From JAXHUH01 sp034211175 (GTDB lineage Bacteria > Actinomycetota > Acidimicrobiia > Acidimicrobiales > CAIXPF01): a stretch of 54,757 nucleotides of DNA. This document shows positions 45,465-54,634 of the stretch, one piece after another. The number at the start of each line of letters is the position of its first letter. Position 1 is the stretch's first letter. Location: assembly GCA_034211175.1 (NCBI GenBank), contig JAXHUH010000270.1, forward strand, positions 1-54,757, given 5' to 3'. The notes beneath the pieces are model-generated. The model ran no database searches and was not told where the DNA came from. It was given only the letters and a program-made list of their open reading frames with translations. The translations under genes and the position numbers were made by a program.

Positions 45465-45623
45465 GTCACGATCTTCGCGCTGTCCGCCGTCCATGCCGCC
45501 AGTCCTCGCTCGTTCGCCGTCGGGTTCCACGCGATCACGTGGTCCGACCATCGTCGATGCCCCGACGCCTCCCGGCCATCGGCCCGTGGTCCTACCCACC
45601 GGTGCGCGGGCGCGGTCGGCGCC

Positions 45624-46319
45624 TCAGGCGGCGCGACCGTGGACGGAGCGCAGCAGCTCGACCACCTGCGCGTCGCTGACCCGCCCCTCGAGCGAGCCGT
45701 CCCCGAGGTCGACGACGAAGTACGACAGCAGCGTGGCCCGCTCACCGTCGAGCACGCCCGTGTCGATCCCGGTCGTGTGGGCGAGGAACGCCTCGTCGCC
45801 CAGGTCCTCGATGGGCTCGACGTCCGTCTCCCGGGTCGGGTCGTAGAAGTTGATGCCGGCGACGGGGTCGCCGGAGTAGACGTTGAGCGACAGGCCCTGC
45901 GACGAGGTGTCGGCCGACGAGGCGACCTCGACGGTTGCCCACGAGCAGAGGAGCGCGCCCAGCTCGGGCTCGGCCTGGGTCAGTGCGGGGTCGAGCTCGG
46001 CGGGCTCGCCGAAGAGCTCGGCGACCTCGTCCTCGCCGAGGAGCTCGTCGCAGCGGTTCACCGCCGCGTCGTCCCCGGCGGCCGCGTCGGGCGCGGGGTC
46101 GTCGCTCCCGCCGGTCCCGACGACGGACGAACCGTTGCCGCTGGTCTCGTCGCCGCTCGTCTCGTCGCCGCTGGTCGCCGGGGCGCCGTCGGCCCCGCCC
46201 GGATCGGCGACGGTGGTGTCGGACGCGTCATCTTCGTCGCCCGATCCGCCGCAGGCGCCCGCGACGAGCGCCAACGCGGCCACGCCGATCACCGCCGCGG
46301 TCCGTAGCCGTCCTGCCAT
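45624..46319 (-). CDS. Probable secreted lipoprotein, DUF3558-like
   Basis: A 231-residue protein with a signal peptide (MAGRLRTAAVIGVAALALVAGAC) ending in a slightly unusual lipobox A-G-A-C. An acidic Ser/Thr/Gly/Asp linker with a tandem TSGDE repeat follows, then a domain starting CDELLGEDEVAELFG with a second cysteine in LLCSW, the arrangement of DUF3558 actinobacterial lipoproteins. Function unknown; anchored outside the membrane. Its start is supported by a TAGTCT element 8 nt upstream. Confidence 0.75.
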   Translation of the reverse strand: MAGRLRTAAVIGVAALALVAGACGGSGDEDDASDTTVADPGGADGAPATSGDETSGDETSGNGSSVVGTGGSDDPAPDAAAGDDAAVNRCDELLGEDEVAELFGEPAELDPALTQAEPELGALLCSWATVEVASSADTSSQGLSLNVYSGDPVAGINFYDPTRETDVEPIEDLGDEAFLAHTTGIDTGVLDGERATLLSYFVVDLGDGSLEGRVSDAQVVELLRSVHGRAA

Positions 46320-46327
46320 GGTCGTCG

Positions 46328-46333
46328 AGACTA
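46328..46333 (-). promoter_or_regulatory. Probable -10 element of leaderless lipoprotein gene
   Basis: On the minus strand TAGTCT lies 8 nt before the ATG at 46319. Confidence 0.45.
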
Positions 46334-46390
46334 CGGGTCCCGACCTCGAACGACGATCGCACGGAGAGGTCGAGACCCCACGGGGCGGGC

Positions 46391-46972
46391 TCAGTCCTGG
46401 TCGCGTGCCGTGCCGAGATCGAGATGGCGCGTCACCCGCCGGGCCAGCGCGGCGACGTCGGCGCCGGCGGCGGTGGTGTCGATCGCGCCGTTCACCCAGA
46501 GCTGGGCGAGGCCGTGGACGAGCGCCCACGCGGCGATCGCCGCGTCGGCCGCGCCGGGGCCCTCCGATCCGCCGATCGGACCGTAGAGCTGGTCACGGGC
46601 CCGGTTGCCGGCGCGCACCAGCTCCGGGTCGTCGCCGTCGACGAGGTCGGGGCGGAACATCACCCCGAAGTGGCCCCGGTGCTCGACCGCGAACACCACG
46701 TAGGTGACCCCGAGGGCGGCGAAGTCGTGCGAGCGGTCCCACTCGTCGACCAGGGCGGCGGCCAGGAGGTCGTACCCCTCGACGGCGATGGCGGTGAACA
46801 GCCCGCGCTTGTCGCCGAAGTGGTGGGTCGGCGCCGCATGGGACACACCGGCCCGACGGGCCAGGTCCCGCAGGCTGATGGCGGCGGGACCGTCCTCGGC
46901 GAGCACGGCGAGGGCGCTCTCGATGAGCGCCCGACGCAGATCACCGTGGTGATACGGACGTTCCGGCGCCAT
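46391..46972 (-). CDS. TetR-family transcriptional regulator
   Basis: A 193-residue regulator that opens MAPERPYHHGDLRRALIESAL. The helix-turn-helix ISLRDLARRAGVSHAAPTHHFGDKRGLF spans ~32-60, and a helical ligand domain of the WHG type (ALVHGLAQLWVNG) forms the rest. TACGGT 8 nt before the ATG suggests a leaderless transcript. The nearest possible target is the nitronate monooxygenase gene upstream, which has a short dyad near its promoter. Confidence 0.92.
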   Translation of the reverse strand: MAPERPYHHGDLRRALIESALAVLAEDGPAAISLRDLARRAGVSHAAPTHHFGDKRGLFTAIAVEGYDLLAAALVDEWDRSHDFAALGVTYVVFAVEHRGHFGVMFRPDLVDGDDPELVRAGNRARDQLYGPIGGSEGPGAADAAIAAWALVHGLAQLWVNGAIDTTAAGADVAALARRVTRHLDLGTARDQD

Positions 46973-46980
46973 CTTTCACC

Positions 46981-46986
46981 ACCGTA
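46981..46986 (-). promoter_or_regulatory. Probable -10 element of leaderless tetR gene
   Basis: On the minus strand TACGGT lies 8 nt before the ATG at 46972. Confidence 0.45.
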
Positions 46987-47060
46987 GCCCCGGCCCGGCC
47001 GGCCGGGTCCACGCCCGTCGTCGGTCGCCGCTCGGCGCCGTCACCGGTGTCTCGGCCCCG

Positions 47061-48200
47061 TCACTCCATCATCGACTCGACGCGCTGCATGGCGTCGATG
47101 AACTCCTCGACCATGTCGATCACGACCCGGCCGGCGGGCTTCGACTCGTTCATGTTGCCGACGATCTGGCCCACGAAGTAGTTGGCCAGCTTCGCCGCAC
47201 CCGACTCGGGATCGTGGGCCGCTCGGTCGATCCGCCGGGTGGCCTCGGCGACCAGCATCGGCTGCAACGGCATGCCGAGCGTGCCCGGCGAGGCCTCCGA
47301 GTCCCACTCGTCGGTCCAGGCGGAGCGCAGCTGCCGCGCCGGCTTGCCGGTGCGCGACCGGGAGCGCAGCGTGTCCGCGGAGGTGGCCGCGAGGAACTTG
47401 TCCTTCACCGTCGGGTGGGTCTCGGCCTCCTGGGTCGTGAGCCAGACCGACCCGCACCACACGCCCTCCGCGCCGAGGGCGAGCGACGCCGCCATCTGGC
47501 GTCCGCGTCCGATGCCCCCGGCGGCGAGCACCGGGACCGGCGCGACGGCGTCGACGATCTCGGGCACGAGGACCATCGTCCCGATCTCACCGGTGTGGCC
47601 GCCGGCCTCGGATCCCTGGGCCACGATCAGGTCCACGCCCATGTTCACGTGGCGCTCCGCATGGGTGGCCCGCCCGGCGAGCGCCGCGGTCCGCACGCCG
47701 TGCTCCTTCGCCCGGTCGATCATGTCCTGGGGCGGCGGGCCGAGCGCGTTGACCATCAGCGAGATCGGGTAGGCGAACGCCACGTCCATGAGCTCCTTCG
47801 CCTGGTCGTGGGTCATCGGCGCGGCGCCGCCGCTGGCCGACAGGCCCCGACCGCGGTCGGGCTCGTCCGGCAGGGGCGGCACGTCGTAGCGGCGCAGCAT
47901 GTCGTCGACGAACGCCTTGTGGGCCTCCGGGATCCGGTCGCGGAGGTCGGCGACCGACAGGCCGCCCTGGTCCTTGCCCTCGTAGCGGGCCGGCACGATC
48001 AGGTCGACACCGAACGGGCGGTCGCCGAGCTCCTCGCGGATCCACTTCAGGTCGATGTCGAGCTGCTCCGCGGTGTGGCCCGCGGCGCCGAGCACGCCCA
48101 TGCCGCCCGCCCGCCCGACGGCCGCGACGACGTCGCGGCAGTGGGTGAACGCGAGGATCGGGAACTCGATGCCGAACATCTCGCAGACCTTCGTTCTCAT
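47061..48200 (-). CDS. Nitronate monooxygenase family protein (2-nitropropane dioxygenase-like)
   Basis: A 379-residue FMN-dependent TIM-barrel enzyme. It begins TKVCEMFGIEFPILAF, contains AQGSEAGGHTGEIGTMVLVPEIVDAV and PVLAAGGIGRGRQMAASLALGAEGVWCGSVWLTTQE, the phosphate-binding blocks of nitronate monooxygenases. Two insertions (KDQGGLSVADLRDRIPEAHKAF and the SRSRTGKPARQLRSAW region) mark the actinobacterial branch, whose true substrates are often unknown. Starts with ATG 48200 and no ribosome site; see the adjacent -10 element. Confidence 0.9.
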   Translation of the reverse strand: MRTKVCEMFGIEFPILAFTHCRDVVAAVGRAGGMGVLGAAGHTAEQLDIDLKWIREELGDRPFGVDLIVPARYEGKDQGGLSVADLRDRIPEAHKAFVDDMLRRYDVPPLPDEPDRGRGLSASGGAAPMTHDQAKELMDVAFAYPISLMVNALGPPPQDMIDRAKEHGVRTAALAGRATHAERHVNMGVDLIVAQGSEAGGHTGEIGTMVLVPEIVDAVAPVPVLAAGGIGRGRQMAASLALGAEGVWCGSVWLTTQEAETHPTVKDKFLAATSADTLRSRSRTGKPARQLRSAWTDEWDSEASPGTLGMPLQPMLVAEATRRIDRAAHDPESGAAKLANYFVGQIVGNMNESKPAGRVVIDMVEEFIDAMQRVESMME

Positions 48201-48207
48201 GGACGCG

Positions 48208-48213
48208 ACGCTA
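48208..48213 (-). promoter_or_regulatory. Probable -10 element of leaderless nitronate monooxygenase gene
   Basis: On the minus strand TAGCGT lies 7 nt before the ATG at 48200. Upstream of it a dyad tgacga/tcgtca (48239-48244 with 48249-48254) could be a regulator site. Confidence 0.5.
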
Positions 48214-48292
48214 GTTCCGGTGCGTGGCGCGGGTCACATGACGACGGGTCGTCACGCCGGTCGTCGCCGCGAGTGATCCGGCGAACGCGGCC

Positions 48293-48338
48293 TAGCGTGG
48301 TGGCGGTGCAGTTGGTCGGCGGGAGCTCTCGACGTTGA
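48293..48338 (+). promoter_or_regulatory. TANNNT promoter with possible leaderless 10-codon upstream ORF
   Basis: TAGCGT (48293-48298), the same hexamer as the divergent promoter, is 7 nt before a GTG at 48306 that opens a 10-codon frame ending in TGA at 48338. The next gene starts at 48385. This may be a leader peptide or simply the gene's transcription start region. Confidence 0.35.
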
Positions 48339-48384
48339 ACCTCACGGTACGCGGGAGCGTTGTGAACGGACGTCTCCGCTGACG

Positions 48385-49110
48385 GTGGCACGCGCCCACA
48401 CGGAGCACCCGGAGACGACGCGCGGGCCACGGCACGTGCGCGCGCTGGTCGGCCTGGCGGTGTTCGTGTTCCTCGTCGCCTGGCTCGGCGCCGGGGCGTG
48501 GTCCACATCGGACGACGCGACCGCGCCGGGCCGGCTCGCGATCGTGGGCCCGGCACACCTGTCCGTCGGACGACCGGCCGAGTTCACGGTCGAGCCCGGC
48601 GCGGACAGCGCCGACGCCGGTCGGGTCGAGTGGTTCGTCGACGGTGAGCCGGCCGCGCGGGGACTGGACCTGCGGGTCACGCCGGCACAGCCCGGAACGA
48701 TGGAGTTGGAGGTCGTGGTGGCGGGTGACGAGAACGACGTCGGGAGCGGCCCGATCGAGGTCGAGGTCGAGGCGGAGGGCGCGATCGAGCGGGGTGACGC
48801 CTCCGGTGGCCCGGGACACGCGCCGGACGGCGCCGCGGCCGATACCGACGAGCTCGACCTCGAGCCCGACGAGCCCGAGGTCGAGATCGAGGGCCCGCAG
48901 CGGATCACGCTCGGCGACGAGGTGACCTACACGGCCGCGGTGCCCGAGGGGACGCCGATCTCCTGGATCGACGGCGAGGGTCGTCGCCATCGCACGCCGC
49001 AACTGGTCTTCACCCCGTCACGCACCGGCATCATGACGTTCCGGCTGTCGGCCGAGATCGAGGGCCGCTACCACATCGTGACCCGCACGGTCACCGTCGT
49101 CGAGAGCTGA
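48385..49110 (+). CDS. Membrane-anchored protein with two beta-sandwich-like segments, unknown
   Basis: A 241-residue protein. An N-terminal basic segment and one membrane helix (ALVGLAVFVFLVAWLGAGAW, ~20-39) are followed by two extracytoplasmic all-beta segments (~50-118 and ~155-240) joined by a very acidic linker (ADTDELDLEPDEPEVEIEG). Both segments have the Ig/PKD-like pattern of a P-x-x-L/I-T/S-x-G start and a W-x-x-D/G middle. No enzyme motif is seen. The GTG at 48385 is a guess; GTG 48436-region starts are possible. Ends at a strong convergent hairpin. Confidence 0.65.
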   Translation: MARAHTEHPETTRGPRHVRALVGLAVFVFLVAWLGAGAWSTSDDATAPGRLAIVGPAHLSVGRPAEFTVEPGADSADAGRVEWFVDGEPAARGLDLRVTPAQPGTMELEVVVAGDENDVGSGPIEVEVEAEGAIERGDASGGPGHAPDGAAADTDELDLEPDEPEVEIEGPQRITLGDEVTYTAAVPEGTPISWIDGEGRRHRTPQLVFTPSRTGIMTFRLSAEIEGRYHIVTRTVTVVES

Positions 49111-49117
49111 GGCGGGC

Positions 49118-49152
49118 GGGCCACGACGCCGGCCTCCCGGCGTCGTTGGCCC
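49118..49152. terminator. Strong two-way hairpin terminator
   Basis: gggccacgacgccgg (49118-49132) pairs with ccggcgtcgttggccc (49137-49152) as a 15-bp stem with a single bulged T and a 4-nt loop, filling the gap between two convergent genes. Confidence 0.7.
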
Positions 49153-49159
49153 GTCACCC

Positions 49160-50395
49160 TCAGATCGGCAGGTCGCCCGTCGCCGTGCGCGTCGAGCGGT
49201 GGTCGGTGTAGGCCGCGATGGCCCGCTGGGCGATGCGCATCTGGTGGACCTCGTCGGCGCCGTCGGCGAAGCGGGCCCACCGGGCGTGCTGGAACATGTG
49301 GGCGAGGGGCGTGTCGGTCGAGTAGCCGAGCGCCCCGTGGACCTGGATGGCCCGGTCGATGATCCGGTTCAGGCTGTTGGCCACGAAGTGCTTGGCCATC
49401 GACACCTCGGACTTGAAGTCCTCACCGCGGTCGATCTTGTAGGCGGCGTGGAGCACCATGAGCTTGCACTGGTAGAGCTCCATGGTGGAGTCGGCGATCA
49501 TCCACTGGATGCCCTGCTTCTCGGCCAGCAACGACCCGTGGGAGAACCGGTTGAGCGACCGGTCGACCATCATGTCGAGCGCGGTCTCCGCCTGGGCGAT
49601 CCAGCGCATGCAGTGTGCGAGCCTCGCCGGGCCGAGGCGGTACTGACCGAGCAGGTGGCCCTGGCCGCGGCCGCCGAGCATCTGGCTCTCGTGGACTCGC
49701 AGGTCCTCGATGAGGATCTCCGAGTGGCCGGTGCCGCCGTGCATGGTCTCGACCTCGCGCACCTCGTTCCACCCGTCGTGGGGCAGGTCGATGATGAACG
49801 CGGTGTTCGCCGCCTGGGGCAGGTCGGGGTCGTCCTCGGTCCGGGTGATGAGGATGGCGAAGTTGGCACGGCGGGCGTTCGAGATGAACCACTTGTGCCC
49901 GTTGATCACCCACTCCTCGCCGTCCTGGTACCCCGTCGTCTGGATCAACGTCGGGTCGGAGCCGGCGACCTCGGGCTCGGTCATGGCGAAGCACGACGAC
50001 GCCCGGCCCTCGCACAGCGGGCGGAGGTACGTCTCCTTCTGCTCGTCGGTGCCCCAGTGGAGCAGGGTGTGCATGTTGCCCTCGTCCGGGGCCTGGCAGT
50101 TGAGGACCCACGGCCCGAGCCGGGTCTTCGCCGCCTCGGCCTGGACCATGGCCAGCTCGACGTGGCCGAGCCCCATGCCGCCCCACTCGGTCGGCATGTG
50201 GGGGAGCCACAACCCCTCGGCACGGGCCTTGCCCCGCAACCCGATGAGGGCCTCGACGTACGCCTTGCGGTCGGTCTCCGGGAGCTTCTCGGCCTCGATG
50301 CGGGCCGCCTCCGGCTCGACGATCTCCTCGACGAAGGTGCGGACCCGGGCCCGGATCGCTTCGAGCTCGGGCGAGAGGCTGAAGTCGATGGCCAA
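49160..50395 (-). CDS. Acyl-CoA dehydrogenase family protein
   Basis: A 411-residue FAD enzyme. Blocks CFAMTEPEVAGSDPTLIQT, INGHKWFISNARRANFAILITRTE, and the C-terminal IQVHGALGYSTDTPLAHMFQHARWARFADGADEVHQMRIAQR are typical; the last resembles the ACAD10/11-like and phosphotransferase-associated branch rather than short-chain dehydrogenases. It should oxidise an acyl-CoA at the alpha-beta bond. The start is TTG at 50395 with AGGGGGA upstream. Divergent from the PAS-GGDEF gene. Confidence 0.92.
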   Translation of the reverse strand: MAIDFSLSPELEAIRARVRTFVEEIVEPEAARIEAEKLPETDRKAYVEALIGLRGKARAEGLWLPHMPTEWGGMGLGHVELAMVQAEAAKTRLGPWVLNCQAPDEGNMHTLLHWGTDEQKETYLRPLCEGRASSCFAMTEPEVAGSDPTLIQTTGYQDGEEWVINGHKWFISNARRANFAILITRTEDDPDLPQAANTAFIIDLPHDGWNEVREVETMHGGTGHSEILIEDLRVHESQMLGGRGQGHLLGQYRLGPARLAHCMRWIAQAETALDMMVDRSLNRFSHGSLLAEKQGIQWMIADSTMELYQCKLMVLHAAYKIDRGEDFKSEVSMAKHFVANSLNRIIDRAIQVHGALGYSTDTPLAHMFQHARWARFADGADEVHQMRIAQRAIAAYTDHRSTRTATGDLPI

Positions 50396-50431
50396 CGGTG
50401 TTCCCCCTGCTGGATCGGCCGACGCCGGCCG

Positions 50432-50437
50432 AACCTA
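50432..50437 (-). promoter_or_regulatory. Probable -10 element of acyl-CoA dehydrogenase gene
   Basis: On the minus strand TAGGTT lies about 36 nt before the TTG start. Unlike the other TANNNT sites listed, this transcript would have a ~28-nt leader carrying a Shine-Dalgarno site. Confidence 0.35.
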
Positions 50438-50554
50438 ACATGTCGCCCCTCCCGGACACCCGTTGCTACTGGCGGGGCGCCAAGTCGGTGGCGGCGCTGC
50501 GACCCCAGGCCTGGGGATCCGACTCAGCTGACCTCGGCCGAGGCCGATGAAGCG

Positions 50555-52999
50555 GTGACCGGCCGGTCGGACCGCGGTCCGACGCGGATCGGGCGCCCGG
50601 TGGAGCAGCGAGCACCGCGAGAGGCCACGGCGCGACCTGTGGAAGAGCTGGACCAGATACTCGATCACCTGGCGGAGCGGGTCTGCCGCTACCGCGTCGA
50701 CGACCTCGTGGTCACGTACTGCAACCGGTCATGGGCGGTGCCGTTCGGTCGGACCGCCCCCGAGCTCGTGGGAACACCCCTCCACGAGCTCCTGACCGCC
50801 GACGAGCTGTCCGATCTCCGTGCCCAGGTCCACCGGCTCGAGGTGGGCGGCCACACCCTCCGCCAGGAGACGCCGCGCCTGGTCGACGGCGCGCTGCGGT
50901 GGGAGCAGTGGGTCGACAAGCTGCTCGTGCGCGAGGACGGCGCCCGCGAGGTGCTCGCCGTGGCCAGGGACGTCACCGCGCGGGTGGAGGCCCGCACCCG
51001 ACAGCGCGAGACCGAGATCGGGCTGCGGGCGACGCTCGACGCCATCAACGCCGGCGTGCTGGTGATCGACGCGGGCCACGGGAGCGTCGTCTACGTCAAC
51101 GCGGTGTTCGCCGCCATGCTGGGCCGGGACATCGCCGAGATCGAGGGCCGCGACTCGCTGCTCTTCGTGGCCCCGGAGATGCGCGAGACCGTGCGCGCTC
51201 GCCACGAGGCGATCGGCCGCGGCGAGGACCTCGAGCCCATGGTGCTGGAGATGCCGGTCGATGGCCGCCCGAGGTGGATGCACTTCGCCGAGCGACGGAT
51301 CCCGTTCCGGGGTCGCGACGCGGTCCTCGTGACCGCCCGCGACGTGACCGCCCAGACCGAGCGCGAGGCCCGTGCCTACGCGCTGTTGGACAACCTCCCG
51401 TCGGCCGTCATCGCCCGGTCCGACGACGACACCGTCGAGTACGCCAACCGCGCCACCGCGGAGCTGCTCGGCTTCGCGGAGCCGGACGACCTGATCGGGC
51501 GGTCGCTCGACGAGCTGGTCCACCCGGACGACGCCGGCCGGACCGACGCGGCGCTCGCCGAGCTGCGCTACGTCCGCGCCGACGGGACCGTGCGGTTCGT
51601 CGAGACGAGGACGATCGATCTCGACATCGCCGGCGAGGTCACGGCGCTCGACGTCCTGCGCGACGTGACGACCGAGCGCGAGGCGCTCGCGGCGCTCGCA
51701 GGATCGGAGCGCCAGCTCGCCTCCGTCTTCGACGCGGTGCGCGACGGCGTGATCGCCGTCGATCCCGCGGGCGTCGTCGTGACCGCCAACCGCGCCGCGG
51801 CGGAGCTGCTCGGCGTGAACGACGTCGAGATGCTCGTCGGCACCGAGCTCGCCGTCGTCGTCGGCAGCATCGCGGCCGACGACGCGGCCCGCCGGTTCGC
51901 GGGCACCGTCCATCGGCGCGTGCTCGTCGACGGCGAGTCGATCCCCCGCGACGCGGTGGTGCTCGACGTCGGCGCGGACCGGCGGACCTTCGAGCTCGGC
52001 ATGGCGCCGATCACCGAGTTCGGCGTCGACCGCCCGGTCGGTGCGGTCGCCACGGTGCGCGACGTCACGCGCGAGCGTGAGCTGCACGAGCAGCTCGAGG
52101 CGAGCAAGCGCCGCTTCCAGCTGCTCGCCGAGGACGCCCCGATCGGCATCGCCACCCTCGACCCCGACGGGAGCCTCGGTTACGCCAACCCCGCGCAGCT
52201 CCGGCTGATGGGCTTCGACCACCTCCCGTCCCGGGCGGAGGCCGCCGCCGCGGTCCACCCCGACGACATGGACCAGGTCGCGCAGCGGTGGATGCGGGCC
52301 GTGGAGCTCCAGCAGCAGCAGTTCTACGAGGTCCGCTACATCTGGCCGACGGGCGACGTGCGCAACATCGAGGCGTTCCTGGTGCCGCTCAGCGACGGGG
52401 AGATGCTCCTCACCCACGTCGACGTCACCGTCCGCCGCGAGCTCGAGCAGAAGCTCGCCCACCAGGCCACCCACGACCCGCTCACCGGACTGCCGAACCG
52501 GGCCCTGCTCATGGACCGGGTCGAGCAGGCGCTCAGCGCCGGGCGGCGCGAGGGTCGGTGGCCCACGGTGCTGTTCTGCGACCTCGACCGGTTCAAGGCG
52601 GTGAACGACCGCTACGGCCACGCGGCGGGCGACGAGCTGCTGCGGCGCGTGTCCGACGGCCTCACCTGCGCCGTCCGGGAGGTCGACACGGTCGCACGCC
52701 TCGGCGGCGACGAGTTCGTGGTCCTGTGCTCGGCGACACCGGACGTCGGCGACGTCGACGGGGTCGCCGAGCGCATCATCGAGCTGATGTCGACGCCGTT
52801 CGTGCTCGCCAACGGCGTACGGGCCTCGATCGGGGTGAGCGTGGGCATCGCCACCGCCAACGAGCAGACGAACGCGGCCTCGCTGCTGCGCCGCGCCGAC
52901 CTCGCGGTCTACGACGCCAAGAGCAGTGGCCGCGGCCGTGCCGTGCGCTTCGACCCGAGCCGCCACGAGCCCGACGCCCCCCGGACCGCAACCCGCTGA
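50555..52999 (+). CDS. Multi-PAS (five-domain) diguanylate cyclase
   Basis: About 814 residues, cytoplasmic, no membrane helices. Five successive PAS/PAC units (~30-150, 155-280, 280-395, 395-520 and 520-640) each end in a D-V-T-x-R/E-type linker. A GGDEF domain follows with LFCDLDRFKAVNDRYGHAAGDELL and the active site RLGGDEFVVL (G717-F721). The inhibitory I-site R708-E-V-D711 sits five residues before it, so product inhibition is likely. It makes c-di-GMP in response to internal signals. There is no EAL domain. The start is uncertain: GTG 50555, 50600 and 50639 are all in frame. Confidence 0.9.
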   Translation: MTGRSDRGPTRIGRPVEQRAPREATARPVEELDQILDHLAERVCRYRVDDLVVTYCNRSWAVPFGRTAPELVGTPLHELLTADELSDLRAQVHRLEVGGHTLRQETPRLVDGALRWEQWVDKLLVREDGAREVLAVARDVTARVEARTRQRETEIGLRATLDAINAGVLVIDAGHGSVVYVNAVFAAMLGRDIAEIEGRDSLLFVAPEMRETVRARHEAIGRGEDLEPMVLEMPVDGRPRWMHFAERRIPFRGRDAVLVTARDVTAQTEREARAYALLDNLPSAVIARSDDDTVEYANRATAELLGFAEPDDLIGRSLDELVHPDDAGRTDAALAELRYVRADGTVRFVETRTIDLDIAGEVTALDVLRDVTTEREALAALAGSERQLASVFDAVRDGVIAVDPAGVVVTANRAAAELLGVNDVEMLVGTELAVVVGSIAADDAARRFAGTVHRRVLVDGESIPRDAVVLDVGADRRTFELGMAPITEFGVDRPVGAVATVRDVTRERELHEQLEASKRRFQLLAEDAPIGIATLDPDGSLGYANPAQLRLMGFDHLPSRAEAAAAVHPDDMDQVAQRWMRAVELQQQQFYEVRYIWPTGDVRNIEAFLVPLSDGEMLLTHVDVTVRRELEQKLAHQATHDPLTGLPNRALLMDRVEQALSAGRREGRWPTVLFCDLDRFKAVNDRYGHAAGDELLRRVSDGLTCAVREVDTVARLGGDEFVVLCSATPDVGDVDGVAERIIELMSTPFVLANGVRASIGVSVGIATANEQTNAASLLRRADLAVYDAKSSGRGRAVRFDPSRHEPDAPRTATR

Positions 53000-53035
53000 C
53001 CGGCGGTCCCGGCGACCGCGAACTCGCCCGGGTGC

Positions 53036-53791
53036 TCAGCGACGGGGCGCGGCGCGGAGGGTGTCGGGGAGCTCTGCGGGGGCGCCGTCGAAGGTGAGGT
53101 CGCCGGCGTCGATGCCGATGCAGCGGTCGAAGCGCTCGAGGACGGCCGGCTCGTGGGTCGCGACGACCACCGCGGCGCCGGCGGCCGCGGTCTCGGCGAG
53201 GAGCTCCACGAACGTGGCGCGGCCGTCGGCATCGAGGCCGACGAACGGCTCGTCGACGAGCAGCGCCCGCAGTGGGCGGCACAACGCCACCGCGATCGCC
53301 GTCTTCTGGCGCAGGCCGCGGCTGAAGCGCGACGGCAGGTCGTCGATGCGGTCGGCGAGGCCCAGGCGCTCGACGAGCTCGACCCGCCGGTCGCGTGCCT
53401 CGTCGCCGGTCACGCCGTGGAGGCGCGCGACGTAGTCGACGTGCTCGCGCACGCTGAGGTCGTCGTAGAGGATCGGTTGGTCGGGCAGGTACGCCACCGC
53501 GCCCCGGCTCTCGAGTGCGTCGGGCTCCCGGCTGTACACCGTGATCCGGCCGTCGGTCGGCTCGAGCTGGCCGGCCATGATCGCCAGGGTCGTCGACTTG
53601 CCGGAGCCGTTGTGGCCGACGAGGGCGACCGACTCGCCGGCCTCGATGCGCAGGTCGATCGGACCGAGGACGAGCGCGCCCCCGTAGGTGCGCTCGATGC
53701 CGTCGAGGCGGAACGCCGGCGGGCGGCGCTTCGGCGTCGAGCGGCGCGCCGGTCGACGTCCGGTCTGTCGATCGGCCGGTCGGTCGGTCAT
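53036..53791 (-). CDS. ABC transporter ATPase (export type)
   Basis: A 251-residue ATPase after a basic tail. Walker A GHNGSGKST, Q-loop LPDQP, Walker B ALLVDEPFVGLD and H-loop VATHE are intact. The signature is altered to FSRGLRQK in place of LSGGQ, as in CcmA/DrrA-like export ATPases. Its ATG overlaps the permease stop by ATGA, so they form one exporter. Confidence 0.9.
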   Translation of the reverse strand: MTDRPADRQTGRRPARRSTPKRRPPAFRLDGIERTYGGALVLGPIDLRIEAGESVALVGHNGSGKSTTLAIMAGQLEPTDGRITVYSREPDALESRGAVAYLPDQPILYDDLSVREHVDYVARLHGVTGDEARDRRVELVERLGLADRIDDLPSRFSRGLRQKTAIAVALCRPLRALLVDEPFVGLDADGRATFVELLAETAAAGAAVVVATHEPAVLERFDRCIGIDAGDLTFDGAPAELPDTLRAAPRR

Positions 53792-54630
53792 CGATTCGCT
53801 CCCGTCGAGCCCCCGGTCCCCGCGGCCTGCACCGACGCCATGATGTCCCTCCGGAACCGCAGCCAACCGAGCACGAGCACGATCACGATGCCCGGCAACA
53901 ACATCGAGCCGAGGAGGGCCTCGAACGGCGCCTCACCGGCCGCCGCCGCCCGGGACGCGGCGCGGATCGGCAGGAGCGACAGCACCACGATCGCCGGGGG
54001 CCACACGACCTTGAGCAGCAGGCGGGGCCCGCCGAGCTCCGGCGGGACGAGCTCCTCGTCGTCGGGCGAGATCAGCGGCTCCGACGCGACGCTCGCCGCC
54101 GCCCCGGCGACCGCACCGATCGAGACGGGCACGACGAGGGCGAGCCCACCGACGAGGACCGCGCCGTGGGGATCGGCGACCCACGCCGCGGCGACCCCGA
54201 CGAGCGACGCGAGCACCATCGCCACCGTGGAACCGCCGAGGTGTCGCATCAGGAGCTCGCCGTCCGCGATCGGGATGCCGCCGACGTCGGGGTGGTCGAG
54301 CTCCTGGGCGAGGGGCTCGATGGCGTCGAGCGCGGCGACGAACAACGAGGCACCGGCGGGCACGATCGCCACCGTCGTGCCGGTCCAGGCCAGGTGGGCG
54401 AGCAGACCGGCGCCGGCGGCGAGCGCGGCCACCCGGCCGATGCGGGCGAGCGGCCAGCGCGAGTAGCTGTCGAGGTCCCGGGCGAGCACCGGCACCCGGT
54501 CGGCGAGCGACGGCGGCAGGGCCGGGTACCAGCGCCGATGGCGCGGGCTCTCCGCCGCGAGCTGGCGGCGGAGCAGGACGACGGTGCGCAGGTCGCGCTG
54601 GGCGACCGCGAACCGGAGCTGACCGACCAG
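53788..54630 (-). CDS. ABC exporter membrane subunit, 5' end lost at a junction
   Basis: A multi-helix permease with at least five or six hydrophobic segments (e.g. IGRVAALAAGAGLLAHLAW, VAMVLASLVGVAAAWV, LVGGLALVVPVSIGAVAG, LLGSMLLPGIVIVLVLGWL). No family name can be given. The frame is open upstream of the GTG at 54495 and reads LVGQLRFAVAQRDLRTVVLL, clearly part of the same protein, up to about 54630, where sequence switches to a different gene fragment. So the N terminus is missing. It pairs with the overlapping ATPase. Confidence 0.75.
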   Translation of the reverse strand: MVGQLRFAVAQRDLRTVVLLRRQLAAESPRHRRWYPALPPSLADRVPVLARDLDSYSRWPLARIGRVAALAAGAGLLAHLAWTGTTVAIVPAGASLFVAALDAIEPLAQELDHPDVGGIPIADGELLMRHLGGSTVAMVLASLVGVAAAWVADPHGAVLVGGLALVVPVSIGAVAGAAASVASEPLISPDDEELVPPELGGPRLLLKVVWPPAIVVLSLLPIRAASRAAAAGEAPFEALLGSMLLPGIVIVLVLGWLRFRRDIMASVQAAGTGGSTGANR

Positions 54631-54634
54631 CGGC

